From positions 1,617,501 through 1,681,500 of the forward strand of contig NZ_CP009621.1 in NCBI RefSeq assembly GCF_000973725.1: a stretch of DNA of 64,000 nt. The letters are read 5' to 3'. Position 1 is the first letter of the stretch. Every line of letters begins with the position of its first letter. A program made the translations under genes and the position numbers. The DNA is from Pontibacter korlensis. Its GTDB lineage: Bacteria > Bacteroidota > Bacteroidia > Cytophagales > Hymenobacteraceae. The notes beneath the pieces were generated by a model that saw only the letters and a list, made by a program, of their open reading frames with translations, had not been told where the DNA came from and ran no database searches. Shown in pieces: positions 26,652 to 34,998 of the stretch.

Positions 26652-27677
26652 ATGTACAATTCCCCATTCCATGAGAAGTCGCTGGAGAACCTGTCGTTTC
26701 TGGTAACAGGTGGTGCTGGCTTTATAGGTTCTAACCTGGTTGAGTACCTGCTGAAGTACAAGGTAGGCAAGGTGCGTGTGCTGGACAACTTCTCCAATGG
26801 CTACCGCAAGAATATTGAGCAGTTCCTGGACAATCCAGCTTTTGAGTTGGTAGAGGGAGATATACGGGATGTGCAGATATGCCTGGAGGCCTGTGCTGGA
26901 ATGGATGTGGTGCTGCACCAGGCGGCGCTTGGCTCTGTGCCGAGAAGCATAAACGATCCCATCACTAGCAATGATGTGAACGTGGGCGGCTTTGTGAATA
27001 TGCTGACGGCGGCCAAGGAGCGGAACGTGAAGCGCTTTGTGTATGCCGCTTCTTCTTCCACCTACGGCGACAGCAAGGAGCTACCAAAGGTAGAGGATAG
27101 AATTGGAAAGCCTCTTTCTCCTTATGCAGTGACTAAATATGCAAATGAGCTGTATGCGGATGTATTTGGCAAGACCTATGGCATGGAGATTATCGGGCTG
27201 CGCTACTTTAACATCTTTGGTCCAAAGCAGGATCCTAACGGTGCCTACGCTGCCGTGATTCCGCTCTTTATAGATGCGCTGATCCATAACCGTTCCCCAA
27301 AGATAAATGGTGACGGAGGCCAAACACGCGACTTTACCTTTGTGGAGAACTGCGTGCAGGCTAACATCAAGGCGGCTCTAGTGGATAACCCGGAGGCTGT
27401 GAACCAAGTGTATAACATTGCAGTGGGCGACAGAACTTCTCTGCTGGAGATGTTCAACATCCTGAAGGAAACGGCTGGCGCCGATGTGGAGCCAGTGCAT
27501 GGTCCTAACCGGGCAGGCGATATCCGTGATAGCCTTGCCGATATCTCAAAGGCGCAGCGCCTCTTGAAGTATGACCCGAAGGTGCGCATCGAAGAGGGGC
27601 TTCAACGCACTTTTGAATGGTTTAAAAATAACGAAGAATTTATCTACAGGGGCTCTAAAACAGTTGCTGAGAAATAG
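26652..27677 (+). CDS. UDP-N-acetylhexosamine 4-epimerase (WbpP/TviC-type)
   Basis: A 341-residue NAD-dependent sugar epimerase. [19 protein letters not shown] is the NAD motif; [19 protein letters not shown] and [14 protein letters not shown] are the active-site blocks. They are typical of UDP-GlcNAc C4-epimerases such as WbpP and TviC, as are [20 protein letters not shown] and [14 protein letters not shown]. Partnered with the TviB/WbpA-like dehydrogenase, it predicts conversion of UDP-GlcNAc(A) to UDP-GalNAc(A). Start chosen at ATG 26652; the upstream TTG adds eight implausible residues. Composition is intermediate to native. Confidence 0.87.
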   Translation: MYNSPFHEKSLENLSFLVTGGAGFIGSNLVEYLLKYKVGKVRVLDNFSNGYRKNIEQFLDNPAFELVEGDIRDVQICLEACAGMDVVLHQAALGSVPRSINDPITSNDVNVGGFVNMLTAAKERNVKRFVYAASSSTYGDSKELPKVEDRIGKPLSPYAVTKYANELYADVFGKTYGMEIIGLRYFNIFGPKQDPNGAYAAVIPLFIDALIHNRSPKINGDGGQTRDFTFVENCVQANIKAALVDNPEAVNQVYNIAVGDRTSLLEMFNILKETAGADVEPVHGPNRAGDIRDSLADISKAQRLLKYDPKVRIEEGLQRTFEWFKNNEEFIYRGSKTVAEK

Positions 27678-27693
27678 GCTCTATAAGCAAGAG

Positions 27694-28566
27694 ATGAAAG
27701 GAATCATACTTGCCGGCGGCTCGGGCACCAGGCTCCACCCCTTGACCTTGGCGGTGAGCAAGCAGCTGATGCCGGTGTACGACAAGCCGATGATCTACTA
27801 TCCGCTCTCCACGCTGATGCTTTCGGGCATCCGAGAGATCCTCGTCATCTCCACGCCCCACGACCTGCCGATGTTCGAACGCCTCTTGGGCGACGGCTCG
27901 CGCCTTGGCTGCAAGTTCAGCTATGCCGTGCAGGAGGAGCCCAACGGGCTGGCACAGGCCTTTGTGATCGGCGAGGAGTTCATCGGACGAGACAAGGTGG
28001 CCCTGGTGCTGGGCGATAACATCTTCTACGGCTCGGGCATGGGTAGCGTGCTGCGCCAGAACTCAGAACCTGATGGCGGGGTGATCTACGCCTACCACGT
28101 GCATGACCCGGAGCGCTACGGGGTGGTGGAGTTTGACGAGAACAACACTGCCGTTTCCATAGAGGAGAAGCCGAAGGAGCCTAAGAGCAGCTACGCTGTG
28201 CCGGGGCTATACTTCTATGATAATGAGGTGGTGGAAATCGCTAAAGGCCTGGAGCCAAGCGCGCGGGGCGAGTATGAGATCACGGACGTGAACCGCGAGT
28301 ACCTTAAGAGGGGCAAGCTGAAGGTGGGCATCCTCAACCGCGGCACCGCCTGGCTGGACACGGGCACGGTAGCTTCGCTGATGCAGGCGGCAACTTTTGT
28401 GCAGGTGATCGAGGAGCGGCAGGGGCTCAAGATCGGCTGCATTGAGGAGGTGGCCTGGCGCATGGGCTTTATCTCAGACGAGCAACTCAGAGAAATTGCA
28501 GAGCCCCTGAGAAAGAGCGGGTACGGTGAGTACCTGCTGAGGTTACTCAAGGAAAAAATAATTTAA
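27694..28566 (+). CDS. rfbA: Glucose-1-phosphate thymidylyltransferase
   Basis: A 290-residue RfbA, which makes dTDP-glucose from glucose-1-phosphate and dTTP, the substrate of Rfb[20 protein letters not shown] is the nucleotide-binding start; [26 protein letters not shown] and YGVVEFDE are family blocks. ATG 27694 is chosen because a longer frame starts inside the epimerase. The first 500 bases are GC-rich like rfbB, but from about 28200 the composition returns to the host style. No rfbC or rfbD follows; the operon ends in a hairpin at once. Confidence 0.95.
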   Translation: MKGIILAGGSGTRLHPLTLAVSKQLMPVYDKPMIYYPLSTLMLSGIREILVISTPHDLPMFERLLGDGSRLGCKFSYAVQEEPNGLAQAFVIGEEFIGRDKVALVLGDNIFYGSGMGSVLRQNSEPDGGVIYAYHVHDPERYGVVEFDENNTAVSIEEKPKEPKSSYAVPGLYFYDNEVVEIAKGLEPSARGEYEITDVNREYLKRGKLKVGILNRGTAWLDTGTVASLMQAATFVQVIEERQGLKIGCIEEVAWRMGFISDEQLREIAEPLRKSGYGEYLLRLLKEKII

Positions 28567-28590
28567 AGGCTACCTTAGGGTAGCCTTTTC
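28565..28590 (+). terminator. Terminator of the nucleotide-sugar operon
   Basis: 10-bp stem (AAAGGCTACC 28565-28574 with 28579-28588), 4-base loop, followed by TTTTCTGTT. It overlaps the rfbA stop codon. Confidence 0.8.
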
Positions 28591-28607
28591 TGTTCATGGT
28601 TTTTTTA

Positions 28608-29777
28608 CTACAACAAAAAGCCAAGCAGTAGTCCCGTAAGTATGAGCACAGGCGCGGGGGTCTTGGTGAACATTAGCAGGCAGAATGTGGCCACGACTAT
28701 ACCAAAATTAAGAAATGTGTTCTCTATAGGATGGTAAAGCAGTATGGCGGCGGCTACCACCATACCTGAGCTGACGGCGCTGATTCCCTCCAGCGATGCA
28801 CGAACTACCCGGTACTTTTTCAGTTCATCCCAGAATCTGATTACAAAGAAGATGAGAAAGGTGCCTGGTAGAAAGATACCAACCGTAGCCACAAAAGAAC
28901 CTAAAAACTGCCCGGCTATACCATAGTCTCGCATAGCCAGGTTTCCTACAAAAGAAGTAAAGGAGAATGTCGGTCCTGGCAGTGCCTGTGCAATAGCATA
29001 ACCTGAAAGAAACTCCTCACCAGTAAGGTAGCCTTTGAAGTCAACAAATTCTGTGTAAAGCAGTGGAATAAGTACCTGCCCGCCACCAAATACAAGGCTA
29101 CCGTTACGGTAAAAATTTTCGAACAAACGCACAGGCAGCGACGAAGTATAGGCACCTAGCACAGCTGCTACAACTAGTACAGCCACATAAAGTATAAAAT
29201 TGGCCCACTCAATATGTATGCGCTTGTCTTTCTCCAAAGGGTGCTTTTTGAAGCGAAGGGCGGTAACTGCACCGCCTGCTAAAAGCAGTACTGGAAATAC
29301 CCATGGTGAATGGAAAAAGTAAGCAAGTATGGCCGAGATAACCATCAATATAACGGCTGTCTTGGTGTGTATCACCTTTGCGCTGATCATATAAGCAGCA
29401 TAGGCAACAAAGCCTACCGCCATCGGCTGTATGTACCGCAGAAAGCCTAATGAAATCCCCTGCCCCTGTAAGTAAGAAATGGTAACAGCAGCCAGAGCCA
29501 TGATGGTAGCGGCAGGCAGGATCCAAACCAGTAAAGTAAGATAAGCCAAGTTGGGTCCCCCTATCTTAAAGCCTATAGCTGTGAGAGTTTGTGTGGAGGT
29601 GGGGCCAGGAAGAACAGAACAGAGCGCATTAAGCTCTATTAGTTCTTGTTCAGTAATATAGCGTCGTTTCTCAACAAGTAGCTTGAACATCATGGCAATA
29701 TGCGCCTGTGGCCCGCCAAAAGCAGTGAGGGCCAATACCAGAATATCTTTCAAGAAGATGTAGTAGCGCAAACTCAT
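28608..29777 (-). CDS. chrA: Chromate-type (CHR family) transporter, ChrA
   Basis: A 389-residue long-chain CHR protein with two homologous halves and about ten to twelve membrane helices. The first half has ALTAFGGPQAHIAMM and SVLPGPTSTQTLTAIG; the second has FGGGQVLIPLLYTEFVD and AQALPGPTFSFTSFVGN. The paired FGGP/GPG motifs are diagnostic. Characterised members expel chromate; for an unstudied member this substrate is an inference. It is alone on the minus strand, with its own terminator nearby. Confidence 0.9.
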   Translation of the reverse strand: MSLRYYIFLKDILVLALTAFGGPQAHIAMMFKLLVEKRRYITEQELIELNALCSVLPGPTSTQTLTAIGFKIGGPNLAYLTLLVWILPAATIMALAAVTISYLQGQGISLGFLRYIQPMAVGFVAYAAYMISAKVIHTKTAVILMVISAILAYFFHSPWVFPVLLLAGGAVTALRFKKHPLEKDKRIHIEWANFILYVAVLVVAAVLGAYTSSLPVRLFENFYRNGSLVFGGGQVLIPLLYTEFVDFKGYLTGEEFLSGYAIAQALPGPTFSFTSFVGNLAMRDYGIAGQFLGSFVATVGIFLPGTFLIFFVIRFWDELKKYRVVRASLEGISAVSSGMVVAAAILLYHPIENTFLNFGIVVATFCLLMFTKTPAPVLILTGLLLGFLL

Positions 29778-29791
29778 GATGGCATAAAAAT

Positions 29792-29830
29792 AAAAAAAGA
29801 GAAACAGCTTTTTAGCTATCTCTCTTTTTT
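29792..29830. terminator. Imperfect hairpin with A/T flanks
   Basis: AAAAAAGAGA..AGCT pairs imperfectly with AGCTATCTCTCTTTTTT. It lies between the 2OG-oxygenase gene and chrA, both on the minus strand, so it would terminate the oxygenase transcript. Confidence 0.6.
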
Positions 29831-29859
29831 ATGTTCTTAGATCAAATGACCAGCAATTC

Positions 29860-30843
29860 TTATACTTTCTTTAAGCCAAGCTCTATCAGCCGCTCGGTCA
29901 GGTATTCACCTGCTGTCGCGTCTGGGTAGGCTTTTGGATTCTTCTCGTCAATGCAGCTCTCCAGGCAAGTCAGGTCCATTTCGGAGCGTGGGTGCATAAA
30001 GAACGGAATGGAGTAGCGAGAAGTATGCATCAGTTCGCGCGGCGGGTTAACCACACGGTGAATGGTAGACTTCAGCTTGTTGTTAGTTAAACGCGCCAGC
30101 ATGTCGCCTACGTTTACCACTACTTGCTCTGGCAGCGCAGTAATTGGAATCCACTGTCCATCACGACGAAGTACCTGCAGGCCATCGGCACTGGCACCCA
30201 TCAGTAAGGTGATAAGGTTGATGTCTCCGTGTTCAGCAGCACGCACTGCATCAGCAGGTACGCTATCCGGATCTTCAATAGGGAAGTAGTGGATAGGGCG
30301 CAGAATGCTGTTGCCATACTTCACTTTCTCATCAAAGTAGTTTTCCTCTAAGCCCAAGTGAATGGCAATAGCACGTAATATTTGCTTCCCGGCAGCCTCT
30401 AGCCTGCGGTAAGCCTCCAGAGTTACTTCTTTAAATGCTGGTATCTCCTCTGGGAAGACATTATCAGGATATTCTGCTTTAATAGGGTCGCTGTCTGGAA
30501 TATCGCTCAGCTCCTGGCCTACGTGGTAGAACTCTTTCAGGTCGCCAGTGTTGAATCCCTTTGCTTTCTCTTTCCCCTTGCCAACATAGCCACGCTGGCC
30601 GGCAAGTTCCGGGTGCTCATACTTCTGCTTCACCTCGTCTGGCAAGGCAAAGAACTCTTTTGTGGCCGCGTAAAGCTGCTCTGTTAGCTCGTCGCTAAGG
30701 CCATGGTTACGCAAGGCAATGAAGCCGATGTTTTGGTAGGCTTCGCCCAGCTGCTTAACAAATTGAGCCTTTCTCTCCGCATCTCCAGAAGTCAAATCCG
30801 CCAGGTCGAGAGAAGGGATCTCGTCAAACAAAATCTCGCTCAT
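29860..30843 (-). CDS. 2-oxoglutarate/Fe(II) oxygenase, isopenicillin N synthase family
   Basis: A 327-residue oxygenase of the isopenicillin-N-synthase/flavonol-synthase-like family. The N-terminal DIOX_N part contains NIGFIALRNHGLSDE and RGYVGKGKEKAKG. The double-stranded beta helix carries the iron triad in AAEHGDINLITLL (His and Asp) and STIHRVVNP (distal His), and HTSRYSIPFF supplies the Arg that binds 2-oxoglutarate. The enzyme core is therefore complete; the substrate is unknown. Neighbours give no pathway clue. Confidence 0.88.
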   Translation of the reverse strand: MSEILFDEIPSLDLADLTSGDAERKAQFVKQLGEAYQNIGFIALRNHGLSDELTEQLYAATKEFFALPDEVKQKYEHPELAGQRGYVGKGKEKAKGFNTGDLKEFYHVGQELSDIPDSDPIKAEYPDNVFPEEIPAFKEVTLEAYRRLEAAGKQILRAIAIHLGLEENYFDEKVKYGNSILRPIHYFPIEDPDSVPADAVRAAEHGDINLITLLMGASADGLQVLRRDGQWIPITALPEQVVVNVGDMLARLTNNKLKSTIHRVVNPPRELMHTSRYSIPFFMHPRSEMDLTCLESCIDEKNPKAYPDATAGEYLTERLIELGLKKV

Positions 30844-30944
30844 ATATAATTTTTAGCGTATACTTTATCGTGATATTCACGTAGTTCGCAATATACAAAG
30901 AATAATTACTAAATTAGCTTCATTGCTAACCAAACGAAAAACCC

Positions 30945-31787
30945 ATGAAAAAAATGTACCTACTGGTGGCTTCGGCCTTGATGCTATGCTTCTCGGCCTG
31001 TGATACTGCCAGACAGACGCAGGAAGCCGAGAACCAAACACCCGCAGAAACCAGTGTAGGGGGACCTACTCCTGTTGGTGCTGTTATGAGCAAAAACGGT
31101 TTGCGTGTGTACGCATTTGATAATTCGCAGAGGTATCCTGAGTCGCAACTGCGCCTGAACACACCGCCAGCTGGAGGTGTGGTAGAGCCAGGGCCAGTAC
31201 AGTTCTCTTACTCGCTATCTAACTATGAGCTTACCCGCATGACGCCGCACTCTAATGCGGAGCATATGGCTAACTCGCACCAGGGACAACATATTCACAA
31301 CATCGTGGACAATGAGCCATACACTGCTCATTACGAGACAGAATTTACAAAGGAGATAGGAGAGGGTGAGCATGTGATTCTGTCGTTCTTGTCGCGCTCT
31401 TACCATGAAAGCTTGAAACATAAAGGCGCTTACGACCTGCGCAAGATAACAGTAGGCAAGCCTACCGAGTCACTGGAGTTTGATGAAAGTGCGCCGCACA
31501 TGTTCTACAGCCGCCCGAAAGGCGAATATGTAGGTCCTGCTGAAACGGAGAAGGTAATGTTAGACTTCTACTTAGTTAACACCGACCTCTCTACAACAGG
31601 CAATAAAGTGCGCGCTACTATAAACGGCACAGAATTTATACTTGACCGCTGGATGCCATACATTATGGAAGGCCTGCCGATGGGCGAGAACACCATTAAG
31701 CTGGAGCTGATTGACAATAACGGCAACGTACTTCCTGGTCCGTTCAACAGCGTAGAAAGAACCTTTACATTGAAGCCTGCAGCTTAG
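30945..31787 (+). CDS. Lipoprotein of unknown function with His-rich segment
   Basis: A 280-residue predicted lipoprotein. The signal peptide MKKMYLLVASALMLCFSAC ends in a lipobox with Cys near residue 19, so it should be acylated and exported. A spacer rich in Glu, Thr and Pro follows. The body is beta-rich, with a conserved-looking histidine cluster (HSNAEHMANSHQGQHIHNI, near 100-118) and HYETEF, which could bind metal. The C-terminal half resembles an immunoglobulin-like beta sandwich (MGENTIKLELIDNNGNVL). I do not recognise a named family with certainty. Divergent from the oxygenase. Confidence 0.75.
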   Translation: MKKMYLLVASALMLCFSACDTARQTQEAENQTPAETSVGGPTPVGAVMSKNGLRVYAFDNSQRYPESQLRLNTPPAGGVVEPGPVQFSYSLSNYELTRMTPHSNAEHMANSHQGQHIHNIVDNEPYTAHYETEFTKEIGEGEHVILSFLSRSYHESLKHKGAYDLRKITVGKPTESLEFDESAPHMFYSRPKGEYVGPAETEKVMLDFYLVNTDLSTTGNKVRATINGTEFILDRWMPYIMEGLPMGENTIKLELIDNNGNVLPGPFNSVERTFTLKPAA

Positions 31788-31797
31788 GCCAGTGTAA

Positions 31798-31853
31798 AGC
31801 TAAAGCAATAAGGCCCGCCTCTATACTTAGAGACGGGCCTTATTGCTTTAGCT
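31798..31853. terminator. 23-bp terminator hairpin
   Basis: Arms 31798-31820 and 31831-31853 (core AAGCAATAAGGCCCG), with a single G-U pair. The loop carries TATACTT. It sits directly after the lipoprotein gene. Confidence 0.88.
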
Positions 31854-32011
31854 GGTACTGTAGAGAATAGAGTGCAGTTGAGCTAAGACATAAGATATGC
31901 TTGTCGATTAATATATAACAATTTTATAGATTTACAAGTGGTTGTATTTCAATATAATGTGTAAGGTTGTTGTATAGTCAGTGCCTTAATTTTCCACTAA
32001 GCCTCTAAGCA

Positions 32012-32755
32012 ATGAAGAAACCATCTTTTCTCCTCGTCATGCTAGCTCTGTTTCTTTTTTCTTGTAGCAAAGATGAAAGTATAATAGTGCCTACCCCTGA
32101 GTTTACTATTCCGGGTGAGTTTTATACGACAGAAGAGTATGTTACCATAAAGAATGTAAGCGAGGCAGATGGGTATCACTGGGATTTCGGTAATGGCACA
32201 ACCTCTAAACAGCGGGAGCCTGATTCGTATATTTATGCTGCGCCAGGTACATATACTGTTACGCTTACAACCTACACAGCAGGCGTTGCAAAGACAGTAG
32301 AGAAGAAGATAAAGGTGGTGCGGCTATATGCCTACGAAGTGCAGTTGCAGAGCTATTTCGAAAATTATGCATTGGAGGGAGGTGATATCGCTGCTCCTTA
32401 GGAGGGCAACCCAGATGTATACTTGCAGATTTCCACCTATAATAATGAAGAACAGGTAATATATAGAAGCGAAGTGCGGCCCGCTATAAGCAGAGAAGAC
32501 CTACCGATAACTTTTGCCGTGGATCGGATTGCGCTTGGTGGTCAGAACATGATGGCGCAAGAAATTCCCTTCTTCAAGTTTTTTGATCATAACGAGGGCA
32601 AAGCGGACAGGTTAATTGCCCATAATTTGGTGGCAGGAGGTAGCGGCCGTCTTTACCTCGACAAGTCGACGAAAGAAGGATATTATTCGCAGCAGCGCGG
32701 TAACGACGACTGGGGCTCTCATGTCGTTGTAAAATTCAAAGCCAAGCTTTCATAG
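32012..32755 (+). pseudogene. PKD-domain lipoprotein interrupted by in-frame TAG
   Basis: The reading frame runs from ATG 32012 to the stop at 32753-32755 with a single interruption: TAG at 32399-32401, codon 130. Both halves are in the same frame, so read-through or one sense base would give a 247-residue protein. The N-terminus (MKKPSFLLVMLALFLFSC) is a lipoprotein signal with the Cys near residue 18. Residues 50-100 form a PKD domain (YHWDFGNGT, APGTYTVTLTTY). The downstream half (from EGNPDVYLQISTYNNEEQVI) looks like an intact beta-rich domain. It is either a recent nonsense mutation, a suppressed stop, or a sequencing error. Confidence 0.8.
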
Positions 32756-32793
32756 GCAGGGGCTTTTCCTTTGTAGTTTTGCCATATTCACTT

Positions 32794-33246
32794 ATGGTTC
32801 ACTTTACTCCTAGAGCAAGGGTTAAATCTAACGTTGTGTTAAAAATGCACGCGCTCCTTTCTTTGCTCTTGCTTGTATCTGCGGCAGGCTGTAGCAAAAG
32901 AGTGCCATCCTATACTTCTTCAGGCAAAGAAGTGCTGATGGTGCAGAAGAATGTGGAGCTGTACAGAAAAAAGCCTCATATATGGCCAGCAAAGGGATGG
33001 GTGGCAGCTACAGAAAATGAGTTAATATTTGTGCCTTCACCCTACTATGGAGGGCTCTACATAAATGGACGAGACAGCACTTTTATACAGCTAAGAGATA
33101 TCGTGGGTTTAGAAGAGAAGAGATGGATGCTGATGTTTCCGTATAGGCTTGAGGTGACAACCAGCGACAGTAGCGTGTACTCCTTTGTAACGGTGCGGCG
33201 CAGTGAGCTAATCAGGAAGATAAATGAACTAAAGCTCGAAGAATAA
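32794..33246 (+). CDS. Small predicted lipoprotein, function unknown
   Basis: A protein of about 150 residues (133 if it starts at ATG 32845). The segment MHALLSLLLLVSAAGCSK is a lipoprotein signal with a lipobox Cys. The rest (about 110 residues) is beta-rich, with KGWVAATENELIFVPSPYYGGL, RDIVGLEEKRWMLMFPYRLEV and a C-terminal helix, reminiscent of a GRAM/PH-like fold. That resemblance is only a guess from the pattern of strands. The start is uncertain between 32794, 32836 (GTG) and 32845. It lies 38 bases after the broken PKD lipoprotein gene. Confidence 0.65.
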   Translation: MVHFTPRARVKSNVVLKMHALLSLLLLVSAAGCSKRVPSYTSSGKEVLMVQKNVELYRKKPHIWPAKGWVAATENELIFVPSPYYGGLYINGRDSTFIQLRDIVGLEEKRWMLMFPYRLEVTTSDSSVYSFVTVRRSELIRKINELKLEE

Positions 33247-33254
33247 GAAACAGC

Positions 33255-33340
33255 TAGTAGTAGCACCTGCTTTTATACTTCAACGGCCACTCTGTATGTA
33301 TAGAGTGGCCGTTGAAGTATAAAAGCAGGTGCTACTACTA
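33255..33340. terminator. Exceptionally long (39-bp) perfect inverted repeat
   Basis: Arms 33255-33293 and 33302-33340 are perfectly complementary around the loop GTATGTAT. The structure sits between convergent genes and its right arm includes the floA stop codon. Each arm carries the AAGTATA word, in opposite orientation. It can act as a bidirectional terminator, but it lacks a long T run and is far longer than needed. Confidence 0.85.
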
Positions 33341-34333
33341 CTCTTTTGATCTGTTAGGACTGTTTCCGCCACCCTGGCCAGGGTTAGCAATGTTGTTGCG
33401 CATATCGGTGTCAGACTGGATGTTCTGCATGCGGTAGTAATCCATAACTCCCAGGTTCCCGGTTCGGAAAGCAGCCGCGATAGCCTGTGGTACCTCTACC
33501 TCGGCCTGTATTACGTTGGCGCGGGCTTCCTGTGCCTTTGCTTTCATCTCCTGCTCCACAGCTACTGCCATGGCACGACGCTCTTCAGCCTTCGCTTCCG
33601 CTACCTTCAGGTCGGCGTTGGCTTGGTCTATCTGTAATTTAGCACCAATGTTCTCGCCTACGTCCACGTCGGCAATATCAATAGAGAGAATCTCATAAGC
33701 AGTACCGGCATCCAATCCTTTCTGGAGAACAAGCTTTGAGATGATATCTGGGTTTTCAAGCACTACCTTATGAGAGCCGGAGGAGCCAATGGAAGTAACT
33801 ATACCCTCACCAACACGGGCAAGTATGGTTTCTTCGCCAGCACCACCCACCAACTGCATAATGTTAGCTCTAACTGTAACACGAGCTTTGGCAATCAACT
33901 GTATACCGTCCTGTGCTACAGCTGCTACGTTTGGCGTGTTGATCACTTTAGGGTTTACAGAGGTAGTTACAGCCTCAAACACGTTACGGCCTGCCAAATC
34001 GATGGCGGTGGCTTGCTTGAACGAAAGCGGAATATTTGCCTTGTCAGCAGAAATCAGGGCCTTAATTACGTTTGGCACATTGCCGCCAGCAAGATAATGC
34101 GTTTCCAGCTCAGTGGTGGTTACGTCTATGCCTGCCTTCGTCGCGTTGATCATGGAGTTCACGATAAGGCTTGGTGGCACCTTACGGATACGCATGAATA
34201 CCAGTTCCAGCAGACCTACCCTCACGCCAGAGAACAGCGCAGTGATCCATAAGCTGATAGGGACAAAGTACAGGAAGATGATCAGCAGGACGATACCACC
34301 TGCTATAAGGAATATGGGGGTTAGGTTTTCCAT
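33338..34333 (-). CDS. floA: Flotillin-like protein FloA
   Basis: A 331-residue flotillin-like scaffold of membrane microdomains (UPF0365 family). A single N-terminal membrane hairpin (about 6-40) is followed by [21 protein letters not shown], the SPFH-like core ([29 protein letters not shown], given here in two parts around residue 150-180), and an Ala/Glu-rich coiled coil ([18 protein letters not shown]). It is the second gene of an nfeD-floA pair, 10 bases apart, an arrangement known in Bacillus (yqeZ-floA) and many Bacteroidota. Confidence 0.94.
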   Translation of the reverse strand: MENLTPIFLIAGGIVLLIIFLYFVPISLWITALFSGVRVGLLELVFMRIRKVPPSLIVNSMINATKAGIDVTTTELETHYLAGGNVPNVIKALISADKANIPLSFKQATAIDLAGRNVFEAVTTSVNPKVINTPNVAAVAQDGIQLIAKARVTVRANIMQLVGGAGEETILARVGEGIVTSIGSSGSHKVVLENPDIISKLVLQKGLDAGTAYEILSIDIADVDVGENIGAKLQIDQANADLKVAEAKAEERRAMAVAVEQEMKAKAQEARANVIQAEVEVPQAIAAAFRTGNLGVMDYYRMQNIQSDTDMRNNIANPGQGGGNSPNRSKE

Positions 34334-34343
34334 TTGAGAGAGA

Positions 34344-34817
34344 TTAGGAGATTGCTTCTACTATAATCTTATTCTGGTTTAGTTTGACAATACGAACAGG
34401 AGTGTTGGGCGCAACAAACTCCCCCAGCGTCTGCACCTCGTGGTGTCGGTCTGCGAACAGTGCTGTACCTTGCGGCCGCAGCGCTGAAATTGTTCTTCCT
34501 TCTTCACCTAACTGCAGGGTATGCTGATAATCCTCATTTACGCGCCCCTTGTTCTGGTCTTTCAGCGCAAAGCGCGTCCAGCTGTCGGAGCGGAAACTAT
34601 AGAAGAATGCCAGCCCGGCTATAAGAACAGTAATGGTAAGTATGATGTGGCCGGTATCGGTGCCTAGTGCTGCATAACCTATCCAAACGCCAATGGCTGT
34701 AAGTATAAAGCCTAGTATGCCTACAATGGTGGTGCCCGGCACAAAGATGAGCTCTACTATGATCAGGAGTAGGCCAATGCCGATAAGCGATATAACTGTG
34801 ATCCAATCCAGTAGCAT
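34344..34817 (-). CDS. NfeD-family membrane protein
   Basis: A 157-residue short NfeD protein: several hydrophobic segments (about 5-30, 33-50, 57-75) and a C-terminal OB-fold domain with the typical [26 protein letters not shown] and [18 protein letters not shown]. The serine-protease domain of long NfeD proteins is absent. It precedes floA directly, and in other bacteria such proteins organise the same lipid microdomains. Confidence 0.9.
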   Translation of the reverse strand: MLLDWITVISLIGIGLLLIIVELIFVPGTTIVGILGFILTAIGVWIGYAALGTDTGHIILTITVLIAGLAFFYSFRSDSWTRFALKDQNKGRVNEDYQHTLQLGEEGRTISALRPQGTALFADRHHEVQTLGEFVAPNTPVRIVKLNQNKIIVEAIS

Positions 34818-34941
34818 GGTAGGGCGCGATTACAGTCTACAATATAGCACTTTCTTCTTCATGTTATCATACTCACTGATACTTATTACAGAACTGCCTC
34901 CAATAGTCTGTAAAGCGCCTGTTTTATGTACTCCTGTAAAG

Positions 34942-34975
34942 CAAAAGCGCCACCTGCCGGGTGGCAGGTGGCGCT
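34942..34975 (-). terminator. Terminator of proS
   Basis: 13-bp perfect stem (AGCGCCACCTGCC 34946-34958 with 34963-34975), loop GGGT, followed on the minus strand by TTTTGCTTT. Confidence 0.85.
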
Positions 34976-34998
34976 GGAAGTATCATCTAGAAGGACTA

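Noticed and set aside
26343..26918. 191-codon minus-strand frame spanning the rfbB/epimerase junction
   Set aside because: Opposite-strand shadow; it crosses two good genes and has a composition typical of antisense frames in GC-rich DNA.
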